Assembly: GCA_900315845.1 (NCBI GenBank)
Contig: OOHK01000002.1
Coordinates: 62,001 to 126,000, forward strand
Direction: 5' to 3'
DNA length: 64,000 nucleotides
Source: Candidatus Avelusimicrobium luingense
GTDB lineage: Bacteria > Elusimicrobiota > Elusimicrobia > Elusimicrobiales > Elusimicrobiaceae
Positions within the stretch are counted from its first letter, which is position 1. Each line of letters starts with the position of its first letter. Positions 35,197-43,231 of this stretch are shown here, piece by piece. The translations under genes were made by a program, and so were the position numbers. The notes below the pieces were generated by a model, which searched no databases, had not been told where the DNA came from, and saw only the letters and a list, made by a program, of their open reading frames with translations.

Positions 35197-35772
35197 TTAT
35201 TTTTTGTTCATTTCTGCCGATACGGTACCTGTTTTTGCTTGGCCCGAAACAGCGGGAACTTTTGTTTGTTCCGGATTTTCTACATTCTCCGATGCGGTTC
35301 CTTGCGGGGTTTCTTCCGCAGCAGCAGTAGGTTGTTCGTCCGTATTAGTATCTTTTTCTTCTTTCTCTTTTTTAGCGGACTTATCTGAAGGAGCGTGATA
35401 TTCCCGATAATTGAACTCACCGAGGCCCCTTCTCATTTGTTGCATATAACGCTCCGATGATTGTACGGTATGAACGGCATAGCGCCCTTCGGAGTGGGTA
35501 GAATAATAATCATCGGTTGCATTACGCGGAATCATCCGCTCTAACTGGGACGTCATCTGATTAATAGTCCGTTCTGCCTGTGCAGTTTCTCTGACAGCGG
35601 CTTGCGTTGACATTTCTGCAGTCGCCACAGCACGAGACAACGCAAATTGGATTTCGGCCACTATGTTGCTACCAACTTCAAGCCCGGCTTTGGCGCCCTT
35701 AACAACTTGTGCGCTCGCCGGGGTGATCATTCCCAAAAAAATAACAACACTAAGTAAATGAGATGTTTTCAT
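35197..35772 (-). CDS. Exported protein related at its N-terminus to the 53736 ankyrin protein
   Basis: A 191-residue protein with a signal peptide (MKTSHLLSVVIFLGMITPASA) and an alanine-rich helical region with VGSNIVAEIQFALSRAVATAE and MSTQAAVRETAQAE, followed by a charged, E/T/P-rich tail (about 125-185). The N-terminal plan matches that of 53736-55049 (VGSKMTEQVTLAGERTAQ), and the two upstream regions are also alike. The ATG at 35772 follows the signal-peptide logic; no good Shine-Dalgarno is seen. Function unknown. Confidence 0.65.
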   Translation of the reverse strand: MKTSHLLSVVIFLGMITPASAQVVKGAKAGLEVGSNIVAEIQFALSRAVATAEMSTQAAVRETAQAERTINQMTSQLERMIPRNATDDYYSTHSEGRYAVHTVQSSERYMQQMRRGLGEFNYREYHAPSDKSAKKEKEEKDTNTDEQPTAAAEETPQGTASENVENPEQTKVPAVSGQAKTGTVSAEMNKK

Positions 35773-35796
35773 AACATAATTATGTGTTTTTATGAC

Positions 35797-35849
35797 AAAA
35801 ACCCACAAGGGCCAAAAGACCTAGATGGATCTAGGCCCTGTCCTTTTGG
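35797..35849 (-). promoter_or_regulatory. Upstream element shared with 53736-55049
   Basis: On the minus strand it holds CCTAGATCCATCTAGG (an inverted repeat), TTTTGGCC and CCCTTGTGGGTTTTTG ahead of ATAAAAA. The same pieces in the same order occur at 55107-55154. It overlaps the end of cinA by a few bases and could also help end cinA transcription. Confidence 0.5.
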
Positions 35850-37066
35850 ATAGTTTGTACGAGCAATCGCAACGCGTTGATTGAGGCCTTGCCGATGTTG
35901 CGCTCGCGCGTATGGGAAAACAAAAATTTTTTTGCTTTTGCACCGTTAGGCCCGGCTACGGCTATCCATACGGTACCGACTGGCTTTTGCGGCGTACCGC
36001 CATCCGGCCCGGCTATACCAGTAGTAGAAACGGCATACTCGGCCCCCGTTACACGGCGCGCACCCGTTGCCATTTGCAAAGCGACCTGTTCGCTAACCGC
36101 GCCGAAAGTGGCCAAATCGGTTTTATTCACGCCGAGCACATTGACTTTGACATCGTTAGCGTAGGAAACAATGCCCCCTAAAAAATAAGACGACGCCCCG
36201 GGAACGGACGTAATTAAATGCGCGATATTACCCCCCGTACAACTTTCCGCACAAGCCACCGTACGGCCCAGTTGTTTGAGTTGTTTAGCACAAAAATCTT
36301 CCGGTTTTTCTTCGCCGGACGTAAAAGGCAGCCCGGCTAAATTGGTGCGTAGTTTTTCCGTCATTTCATTTAATTTTTCTACCACCGGGCCGATAGCCGT
36401 TAAGCGCAACCGCACAAATCCCGCCGACGGTAAATAGGCCAATTTCATCCCCACGGGCAACGCACGCTCAAAGGCATCTAACCGCATCGCAAGATCGGAC
36501 TCCGGAATATCATACACCGTTACTACCTGATAGGAAAGTTGCAATTGCGGAAATTTTTGTTTGAGCCGCGGTAATACTTCGGCCGGAATAAGATATTCGG
36601 TTTCAAACGGCACGCCGGGCAGTGAAATGACGATCTTGCCGTTTTCTTCAAACCACATACCGCACGCCGTGCCTTTCGCGTTATGCAAAGGCGTGCACGA
36701 GGCCGGTAAAAACGCCTGCGTTTTATTATACGCATTCATACGCGCAGGATTAGCCGCAAATAATTCATCTAACCACGCTTGTGCTTGCGCGTTAAATTCA
36801 AGAGTTGTGTGGAAAAAATCCGCCAAGGCATTTTTGGTAATATCGTCTTTAGTCGGGCCAAGTCCGCCGGTAATGATAACGGTATCGGCCATTTTAAGGG
36901 TGCTTTCCAAAGCGCTTAAAATTTCATCGCGGGTATCTCCCACGGAGCGCATTTCTACGGTTTGTGCGCCCAGTTTGGTCAGTTCCCGCGCGATAAATTG
37001 GGAGTTGGTATCTAAAATTTGGCCGAGTAAAATCTCGTCGCCAATGGTAATAATGGCTGCTTTCAT
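35831..37066 (-). CDS. cinA: CinA: nicotinamide-nucleotide amidase with MoaB-like domain
   Basis: A full-length 411-residue CinA. The N-terminal molybdopterin-binding-like domain (MKAAIITIGDEILLGQILDTN, TVIITGGLGPTKDD) is joined to the C-terminal amidase (VACAESCTGGNIAHLITSVPGAS, VSTTGIAGPDGG, GTVWIAV) that deaminates NMN in pyridine nucleotide recycling. Monocistronic. Confidence 0.95.
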   Translation of the reverse strand: MKAAIITIGDEILLGQILDTNSQFIARELTKLGAQTVEMRSVGDTRDEILSALESTLKMADTVIITGGLGPTKDDITKNALADFFHTTLEFNAQAQAWLDELFAANPARMNAYNKTQAFLPASCTPLHNAKGTACGMWFEENGKIVISLPGVPFETEYLIPAEVLPRLKQKFPQLQLSYQVVTVYDIPESDLAMRLDAFERALPVGMKLAYLPSAGFVRLRLTAIGPVVEKLNEMTEKLRTNLAGLPFTSGEEKPEDFCAKQLKQLGRTVACAESCTGGNIAHLITSVPGASSYFLGGIVSYANDVKVNVLGVNKTDLATFGAVSEQVALQMATGARRVTGAEYAVSTTGIAGPDGGTPQKPVGTVWIAVAGPNGAKAKKFLFSHTRERNIGKASINALRLLVQTIQKDRA

Positions 37067-37118
37067 ACTGCTATTGTAGCAATTTTGATGAATTCCGGTG
37101 TTTTACCGGACGTGTCGG

Positions 37119-37664
37119 TTATGACTTGTAAGGATACGCGCGAATGTTCCAATCGGTATAGGATGCCGGAGCGCTACGCATAATTTTAATACAGTAATCA
37201 CCTTCATTCCCTTCAAAGACAAATCCGTCAGCCACGCGTTCCGCACAAGCGAGATCGCCTTGCTCCCCTATCATAAATCCGGCACCTTTATATTTGCCGC
37301 TGATACGCCCCAACATTAATGTCCAACCGTATCCGGTTTCTTCATAAATTTGCAAAGACCACAAATTGTTGGAGCGGGTATCGCGCATAACACTGCTGTT
37401 ACGCCATTTTACATTTCCGGTCCAAGGGATTTCTACGGCGAGTTCGTCAAAATTGCGCGGCCATGTTCCGTTAGACATTTGATACGCCGCCGCCGCTTGA
37501 TAAACCGATTTTAAGATAGGAAGCGCTTCGCTGGCGCGGGCTTTTTCCACGGCTTTATCATATTGCGGCAAGGCCACCGCCGCTAAAATACCGATAATTA
37601 ATACTACCACTAAAAGTTCTATTAACGTAAAACCATTCAAACGATTTGACAAGATGTTTTTCAT
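37119..37664 (-). CDS. Type IV pilin-like protein (paralogue of 33063-33608)
   Basis: A 181-residue prepilin with leader MKNILSNRLNG and FTLIELLVVVLIIGILAAVA. It matches the 33063 pilin over most of its length; differences cluster in the last third, the exposed D-region (LACAERV, GDYCIKIMRSAPASYTDW). The ribosome site AAAGGAGTC is close to that of its paralogue. A duplicated gene that has diverged mainly at its surface is the simplest reading. Confidence 0.88.
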   Translation of the reverse strand: MKNILSNRLNGFTLIELLVVVLIIGILAAVALPQYDKAVEKARASEALPILKSVYQAAAAYQMSNGTWPRNFDELAVEIPWTGNVKWRNSSVMRDTRSNNLWSLQIYEETGYGWTLMLGRISGKYKGAGFMIGEQGDLACAERVADGFVFEGNEGDYCIKIMRSAPASYTDWNIRAYPYKS

Positions 37665-37696
37665 AAAGACTCCTTTCCGAGTATTTTACACGAACA

Positions 37697-37725
37697 AGTA
37701 AATTTAACAAAAAAAACACTGTCAA
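37697..37725 (-). promoter_or_regulatory. T-tract promoter of pilin 37119-37664
   Basis: TTGACA (37720-37725), GTG, eight T, then GTTAAATT. TAAATT is 13 bases from the -35; TTTACT (37697-37702) is at 17. Confidence 0.5.
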
Positions 37726-37794
37726 GTAAATTCTTTTTGTTGAACAAAACCGAAAAAAATACTAGATTGAACGCACAAAAAGTTATAATAAAGT

Positions 37795-39102
37795 ATGTCT
37801 GCTGTGCAAAACCCCATTATTTTAACCGACGAATTTAAGGACGCCTTGGCTCTATTGGAAGCCACGCCCGCTATCACGCCGCTTATCTTTATTACAGGCC
37901 GCGCCGGAACGGGAAAAACAACGCTCCTTCGGTATTTTGCCGAACATTCCGCACAAAACACCGTTGTATTGGCTACCACGGGGTTAGCGGCCATCCACGT
38001 TCACGGGCAGACGGTACACTCGTTTTTCCGCCTTAAGCCGGGTAATTTATTTGATACGGCCAATTTACACCGCTTGCCGCGCAAAACAGTAGATGCCATA
38101 GATACTATTATTATTGATGAAGCGTCTATGTTACGCGCCGATTTATTAGATGCTATGGACTATATTTTGCAACTTTCCACCCATAGCGATTTACCGTTTG
38201 GCGGCAAAAAAATAGTGCTGTTTGGCGATTTATTCCAACTTCCGCCGGTGGAAGAAAAACAAACCAGCGGACTTTTTGATGTATTTGCACAAGAATATCA
38301 AAGCCCATATTTTTTTGAAGCGCACGTGCTAAAGCGCTTACCGCTGGAAGTGTTTGAACTCAAACGCATTTTCCGTCAGAAAGCCGATCCCGATTTTGCC
38401 CATTTACTGAATTTAATTCGCGAGGGGCAAATTTCGCAACCGCAACTGGACAGTATTTTGAACACGCACAAGACATTTGAACTGCCCGAACAATTTGATA
38501 ATTGCATTATTTTATCCCCCACCAACCGCGAAGCCGCCGCACGCAACCTACATTATTTATCACGGTTGCCTGGGCCGGAATTTACGTATCAAGCCTATCG
38601 GGATGAAGGATTTAACCCCAAAATCACACCGGCGGAAAGCGAACTGAAACTAAAAAAAGGCGCTAAAATTATGATGCTGACCAACACCGATAATTGGGTC
38701 AACGGTGATATTGGCACGATTTACGATTTAGACGAAAACTCCATTAAAATTGAACTCAAAGGAGCCGTCTATGAAGTAGAGCCGCATGTGTGGGAAGATG
38801 TGCGCTATGAATTTAATGCACTTACTCAAAAATTAGAACCGAAAGTAAAAGGATTTTTCAAACAATTTCCGCTAAAACTCGCTTGGGCCATTACGATACA
38901 TAAATCGCAAGGGCTGACATTTGATAACATTTATTTGGATATCGGGCGCGGGGCGTTTGCACCGGGGCAAACGTATGTGGCGCTTAGCCGTTGCCGCAGT
39001 TTGGGCGGAGTACACCTCAAAAAAGACATTTCCGTACGTGATATTTTATGCGACAACCGTGTTAAACAATTCTTTGATTACGTCCGCGGCTCTGCGCAAT
39101 AA
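37795..39102 (+). CDS. Pif1/RecD-like superfamily 1 helicase
   Basis: A 435-residue helicase with Walker A GRAGTGKTTLLRYFAEHS, motif Ia TTGLAAIHVHGQTVHSF, Walker B DTIIIDEASMLRADLLDAM, motif III LFGDLFQLPPV and late motif AITIHKSQGLTFDNIYLDIG plus YVALSRCRSL. This fits Pif1-type 5'-3' DNA helicases, which unwind forks and G-quadruplexes. No extra nuclease domain. TATAAT (37784-37789) ends five bases before the ATG and there is no Shine-Dalgarno: a probable leaderless transcript. Confidence 0.9.
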   Translation: MSAVQNPIILTDEFKDALALLEATPAITPLIFITGRAGTGKTTLLRYFAEHSAQNTVVLATTGLAAIHVHGQTVHSFFRLKPGNLFDTANLHRLPRKTVDAIDTIIIDEASMLRADLLDAMDYILQLSTHSDLPFGGKKIVLFGDLFQLPPVEEKQTSGLFDVFAQEYQSPYFFEAHVLKRLPLEVFELKRIFRQKADPDFAHLLNLIREGQISQPQLDSILNTHKTFELPEQFDNCIILSPTNREAAARNLHYLSRLPGPEFTYQAYRDEGFNPKITPAESELKLKKGAKIMMLTNTDNWVNGDIGTIYDLDENSIKIELKGAVYEVEPHVWEDVRYEFNALTQKLEPKVKGFFKQFPLKLAWAITIHKSQGLTFDNIYLDIGRGAFAPGQTYVALSRCRSLGGVHLKKDISVRDILCDNRVKQFFDYVRGSAQ

Positions 39103-39111
39103 AATACAAAT

Positions 39112-39651
39112 TTAAGGAAGTTGATATCCTCTTGCAGTAGGACGACCGACTTGGTCTCTATCTACTCCGCCCATTGCTTTACACGCTTGTTGATAGGCCG
39201 CATTTTCTCCGAAACACCAACGCCCGCTAGCCCAGTGGGTGTATCCGGCATGATCAAGATAAAAAAGGCTACCATGCAATAAACTGCTGGGAATATATAC
39301 CGTCACTCTATTATTCCCACCGCCATAACCGTTAAGTGCAATTTCCAACAGATAGTGATTAGCCAACTCCACTTTTATATAATTCGGCACATCGGCTACT
39401 GGTGTATAACTTCCCGCATCTATACTTAATGCTTCTAAATCGGTAGTATATTCTCCATTGGCTACATAATATGCTTCTTCGGCATCTTTGAAAGATTTGG
39501 CTAACGTAAAAGCTTGCACCAACCGACTTTTAGCAACAGCCGCCTGATACTGCGGGAGCGCCACCGAGGCGAGTATGCCAATAATCAAAACTACCACCAA
39601 CAATTCTATCAAGGTAAAACCATTTAAATGACCTACCATCGTGTTTTTCAT
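39112..39651 (-). CDS. Type IV pilin-like protein
   Basis: A 179-residue prepilin starting at the ATG at 39651 (AAGGAG seven bases upstream) with leader MKNTMVGHLNG and FTLIELLVVVLIIGILASVA. The body has YYVANGEYTTDLEALSID and VPNYIKVELANHY, and a late cysteine pair in GRWCFGE and QQACKAMGG. It stands alone, convergent with the helicase gene nine bases away. Confidence 0.88.
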   Translation of the reverse strand: MKNTMVGHLNGFTLIELLVVVLIIGILASVALPQYQAAVAKSRLVQAFTLAKSFKDAEEAYYVANGEYTTDLEALSIDAGSYTPVADVPNYIKVELANHYLLEIALNGYGGGNNRVTVYIPSSLLHGSLFYLDHAGYTHWASGRWCFGENAAYQQACKAMGGVDRDQVGRPTARGYQLP

Positions 39652-39688
39652 ACATTTACTCCTTTTTAATCCTTGCATCTTTTTATAA

Positions 39689-39716
39689 AATCTAGCAAAA
39701 AAAAAAACGATGTCAA
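39689..39716 (-). promoter_or_regulatory. T-tract promoter of pilin 39112-39651
   Basis: TTGACA (39711-39716), 16-base spacer TCG-T11-GC, TAGATT (39689-39694). Confidence 0.6.
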
Positions 39717-39777
39717 GTATTATTTTACCCCGCAGAACAACTCACTAGTGACGAGTACAAAATGCTACAATAAAAAT

Positions 39778-41565
39778 ATGAATCCCCTCTTCCCCTTTTG
39801 TGTATTACAAGCAATAGTATGGTGTGCCGCAGCGACAGGTTATTTTTATACGAACGGTTTTTTTACCGATCCGGTAGGTCTTATCTTTAGTTTCTTTTTT
39901 ACGGTAGCCCATTTCTTTTGTTTTGCGTGGTTGCTCGGTTTAGTTTGCGCACCTTTTAGTAAAATCGGGCCGCGCGCATTAGCGGGGGCGTGTATTACAG
40001 GCGGAACGCTCGTTTCGTTTTTTTTAGCGGCAGATATCGTCGTATTTGCCCAGTACCGTTTTCATATCGGGTTATCTATTTTGGAACTATTCTTCGGCTC
40101 GGCCGGACGGGAAATCTTTGTTTTTTCCGCCGGGATGTGGGCACTTGTGCTGTTAATTGCCGCACTGATTATTGCGCTGGAGTGGGGGCTGTGGCAAGGG
40201 GCCAAACATAGCCGTTTTTCTACGCGCCAAATCATTACTATTTTTATTGTATGGATTCTTTGCTTTGGCATTTACAACGGTCTGTATGCGTGGGGAAAAT
40301 TCAAAATGGTACCGTCCATTGTTTCTCAACCGAAAATTTTGCCGCTTGCTTATCCGTTATCGGCCAACCGGCGGCTTGAAAAATGGGGTTTCTCCCCCCA
40401 CCAAGACCCGTACTTTTTACCTAAAAAAGGTACCCTTAATTATCCGCTTTCGCCACTTACTTGCACCTCTCCCGAAAAACAAAAAAACATATTGATTATT
40501 GTAGTGGATGCGTTGCGCGCAGATATGTTAAATAAACAAGTAATGCCGCAAGTGTCGTCGTGGCTTACACGTCCGGGCGTGCACAATTTTACAAACCATT
40601 TATCGGGCGGGAATGCCACTATCGGCGGCATATTTTCACTTTTTTACGCCATGCCCCACTCGTATTGGGACGATTTTACCGGGCAACATGTACCGCCGCT
40701 CGTGCTGGCCCGCGCCTTATCGCAAGGATACATACCGGGAATTTTTGCAAGCAGTCAAATTACAAGCCCGGCTTTTCACCGCAATATATTCTCCGCTATA
40801 AAACCTTTGCGCATCGGCTCCGACGGGAACACCCCTTGGGAACGCGACCAAGACGCCGTAACCGATTGGACACACTTTTTGGACACGCACGCTAAAGACA
40901 AACCGTTTTTCGGATTTATCTTTTTAGATGCACCGCACGGGTACAGTTACCCGGACAGCGCGCAAGTTTTCTCGCCGTCTAAACCGATGAACTATTTACT
41001 GTTAAATAATGACACAGATGCCACCCCTTATTTGAACCAATATAAAAACGCCGTCCACTTTGACGACGCACTTATCGGGCAGGTATTAACCGATTTGAAA
41101 AAACGCAATTTGCTTAAAGATACCTTTATTTTAATTACAGGCGACCATGGGCAAGAATTAAACGATTCTCACCAAAATTTCTGGGGACACAACAGCAACT
41201 TTACCGACTACCAAACCCATGTACCGCTGGTGGTATTTGACTCCTCGCGCCCTACCCCGACCACCAACGATTACAGCACTTCGCACTACGATGTTGCCCC
41301 CACTATTTTGCAAGGCGTTTACGGGTGCACCAGCGCCGCGGAAACCTATGCACTGGGAAAAAATTTATTTGATAACACCCCGCGACCGTTTACCGTTTTT
41401 GCGGGACAAACCGCCAAAGCCGTGCGCGTGGGAGATGCCGTTACGGTGTTCCACGAGTTCGGCACCCTGGAGCAATATGATAAGCACTTACATCCGCTTG
41501 AAAAAGCACCCGCTCCGGCATTACTGAAAGAAGGCCTTAAATCGTTCCGCCGGTTTTATAAATAA
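39778..41565 (+). CDS. Inner-membrane sulfatase-fold protein, YejM/PbgA-like
   Basis: A 595-residue protein with five N-terminal membrane helices (about 1-190) and a periplasmic sulfatase-like domain. The motifs IIVVDALRADMLNKQVMP, NHLSGGNATIGGIFSLFYAMP and LITGDHGQELNDS match the YejM group, which in Enterobacteria controls LPS synthesis rather than cleaving sulfate. A phosphoethanolamine or LTA-type transferase is the alternative. The ATG at 39778 is chosen because TACAAT ends six bases before it (leaderless); an upstream extension would run into the pilin promoter. Confidence 0.82.
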   Translation: MNPLFPFCVLQAIVWCAAATGYFYTNGFFTDPVGLIFSFFFTVAHFFCFAWLLGLVCAPFSKIGPRALAGACITGGTLVSFFLAADIVVFAQYRFHIGLSILELFFGSAGREIFVFSAGMWALVLLIAALIIALEWGLWQGAKHSRFSTRQIITIFIVWILCFGIYNGLYAWGKFKMVPSIVSQPKILPLAYPLSANRRLEKWGFSPHQDPYFLPKKGTLNYPLSPLTCTSPEKQKNILIIVVDALRADMLNKQVMPQVSSWLTRPGVHNFTNHLSGGNATIGGIFSLFYAMPHSYWDDFTGQHVPPLVLARALSQGYIPGIFASSQITSPAFHRNIFSAIKPLRIGSDGNTPWERDQDAVTDWTHFLDTHAKDKPFFGFIFLDAPHGYSYPDSAQVFSPSKPMNYLLLNNDTDATPYLNQYKNAVHFDDALIGQVLTDLKKRNLLKDTFILITGDHGQELNDSHQNFWGHNSNFTDYQTHVPLVVFDSSRPTPTTNDYSTSHYDVAPTILQGVYGCTSAAETYALGKNLFDNTPRPFTVFAGQTAKAVRVGDAVTVFHEFGTLEQYDKHLHPLEKAPAPALLKEGLKSFRRFYK

Positions 41566-41569
41566 AATC

Positions 41570-42904
41570 TCATATGTTGATTTTGTTAAATTTCATTTTC
41601 CACCGTTGCCATGTTTTTTTGAGATATCTTTTTATTCTTCTATCCCAACGCAACGCGGAAATATCCGTAATGCACAATACAGGTATTTTATAATCGGGCC
41701 CGTACTTTTTGAGTAACCAACAACACCGATGTTGTCCGTCTTGCAACACATAATCTTCCCCCCTGACAACGGGCATATATGTTTCATCATATCCGTTTTG
41801 CAAGGAATGAATTAACTTCTTAAAACGTGTTTCAGACATACAAATCCCCGATATTCTTTCATTTTCCGCACAATATTCATTATAGACGGTGCTATTTCCT
41901 TCCAGGTATTGATAGGCGTGCGTATCTTGCAAATGTAATATTTGCCCTTGCCACTCCCGCTTGATTTCCCGTAATGCCAGATGTTTAATTTCATACACAA
42001 TCCGTCCACCTTCCAACCATTTATAAAAAAATTCATAATCTATATGCACACGCGGATCATCCAACAAACGTAACGCCGTGTATTTTTGATACCGTTTTAA
42101 TTGACGTGAATATAAAGGGTGCGGTGTGGGTTGCCCATAGAGAGAATATCCCAGCGGCTCTATAAAAGCGCATATCATACGCTCCAAAGCATGCGCCAAC
42201 GAAAACCCTTCCCCGCGCTTAGTAGGGGTAAAATCGGTCATATGCACAGGCCAAGTCTTTACTTGTTCCAGCAAAGCGGCTTTCATAGCAAAACAAGTAC
42301 CCGCTACAAAATGATAGTTCTGCGTTATAGGGATATGCAACCGTTGTGCATAAGCTGCGGTAAAAGTTTGTTTATGCTTAGGATCTTGGATAATTAAATT
42401 TTTGGCCGCCACCAGCCCCGTAGTAGGATGCGTACAAAGTCGGTTAATAGTCCGGTGAACAGAAAAACCGCCTAAAATACCGTCATAAAGATTGGTAAAC
42501 CAATCTTTTTTCTTGAAAATTTGATTATATATATAGATAAATTTACGCGTCGTCCCTTTGGTATGCAGTTTATACACAATATCATACCGTAACAAATCTT
42601 GTTTAGAAATAACTTCTAAAAAAGGCGCAATATCCCACCCTTTATTTGCGCAAGCGAAAAACTGCGTATCTGGTTTGAATTGCTTGATTTGAGCCAAAAT
42701 TTTTTCATTAGATTGTTGGGGAATATAAGTAATAATTAAATCATACTTATAAGGGCGAAGATTTCGTAAATACTTTTGAATAGTTGGCCAACTATCCATA
42801 TAATACAAATGCAGTACAACTAAAATTTTACAAGAATAGTTTTTTGCAATTTCCTTTCTGTAATACCATCGTCCGGCGAGATACTCCCAATAATTATTAG
42901 ACAT
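41570..42904 (-). CDS. RgpF-like glycan protein with ParB/Srx-like C-terminal segment
   Basis: A 444-residue cytoplasmic protein. Residues about 25-290 follow the rhamnan synthesis F pattern (ILVVLHLYYMDSW, ANKGWDIAPFLEVI, YKLHTKGT, HFVAGTCFAMKAALL), a group of putative cell-surface glycan transferases. The C-terminal part has GEDYVLQDGQHRCCWLLKKYG (about 391-411), like ParB/sulfiredoxin nucleotide-binding folds. Codon use looks more AT-rich than in neighbours. The ATG sits right behind a hairpin that holds its AAGGAG. The two-part reading is by motif only. Confidence 0.65.
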   Translation of the reverse strand: MSNNYWEYLAGRWYYRKEIAKNYSCKILVVLHLYYMDSWPTIQKYLRNLRPYKYDLIITYIPQQSNEKILAQIKQFKPDTQFFACANKGWDIAPFLEVISKQDLLRYDIVYKLHTKGTTRKFIYIYNQIFKKKDWFTNLYDGILGGFSVHRTINRLCTHPTTGLVAAKNLIIQDPKHKQTFTAAYAQRLHIPITQNYHFVAGTCFAMKAALLEQVKTWPVHMTDFTPTKRGEGFSLAHALERMICAFIEPLGYSLYGQPTPHPLYSRQLKRYQKYTALRLLDDPRVHIDYEFFYKWLEGGRIVYEIKHLALREIKREWQGQILHLQDTHAYQYLEGNSTVYNEYCAENERISGICMSETRFKKLIHSLQNGYDETYMPVVRGEDYVLQDGQHRCCWLLKKYGPDYKIPVLCITDISALRWDRRIKRYLKKTWQRWKMKFNKINI

Positions 42905-42944
42905 AATAGACGCTCCTTATAATTCGCTGATAAGGATGTCTATT
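42905..42944 (-). promoter_or_regulatory. Hairpin masking the ribosome binding site of 41570-42904
   Basis: AATAGAC/GTCTATT and TCCTTAT/ATAAGGA pair around a nine-base loop (with a 2 against 1 base bulge). The AAGGAG ahead of the ATG is inside the stem. Confidence 0.65.
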
Positions 42945-43000
42945 AAAAAACGGCTGCTATACATGAGCCAAGCGAACGGTTCTCAATGTATAACAGCCGT
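42945..43000 (-). terminator. Terminator at the end of the candidate leader RNA
   Basis: Minus strand ACGGCTG (42994-43000) pairs with CAGCCGT (42950-42956); inner arms TATACATTGAG and CTCATGTATA; T run at 42945-42950. Confidence 0.8.
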
Positions 43001-43176
43001 AGTCTGCCGTTTATATAAACGGCAGACATTCGGCATGGAAGACAGGCTCATGACTTCCTGTCTTTCATACCTTTGAATCGGCTGTTTTTTGGAGTTCGCT
43101 TGGCCTTTTAGTCCACCGGTAGGTTTTCTAAAAGCAACCCCGTATTCTACATACGGTTCCAAAAACAGTAAATTAT
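42945..43176 (-). ncRNA. Candidate structured leader RNA/attenuator
   Basis: About 230 bases on the minus strand, driven by a promoter at 43183-43212, with no credible ORF. Hairpins include CCGTAT/ATACGG near 43141-43157, CTTTTAG/CTAAAAG near 43105-43134, AAGACAGG/CCTGTCTT (43039-43064) and a perfect 26-base palindrome (43002-43027). It ends in a terminator with arms ACGGCTG/CAGCCGT and TATACAT-GAG/CTCATGTATA, then six T. Earlier segments are complementary to the terminator arm and loop. It does not look like tmRNA, RNase P or SRP RNA. 5' end inferred. Confidence 0.55.
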
Positions 43177-43182
43177 GCGTAT

Positions 43183-43212
43183 AGTATAGCAATTAACAGA
43201 TTTTTTGCTCAA
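43183..43212 (-). promoter_or_regulatory. Promoter of the candidate leader RNA
   Basis: TTGAGC (43207-43212), 18-base spacer ending TGC, TATACT (43183-43188), minus strand. Confidence 0.55.
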
Positions 43213-43231
43213 GAAAAGTTATAATACTTGT

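Noticed and set aside
42945-43176. Leader RNA as tmRNA, RNase P, SRP or 6S RNA
   Set aside because: Missing a tRNA-like end with CCA, RNase P core motifs, the SRP GGAAGCAGC-type loop, and it ends in a terminator directly ahead of a gene rather than forming a single long 6S-like rod.
42983-43192. 69-codon minus-strand frame over the candidate leader RNA
   Set aside because: No ribosome site, runs through several hairpins and the palindrome; the region is better explained as structured RNA.
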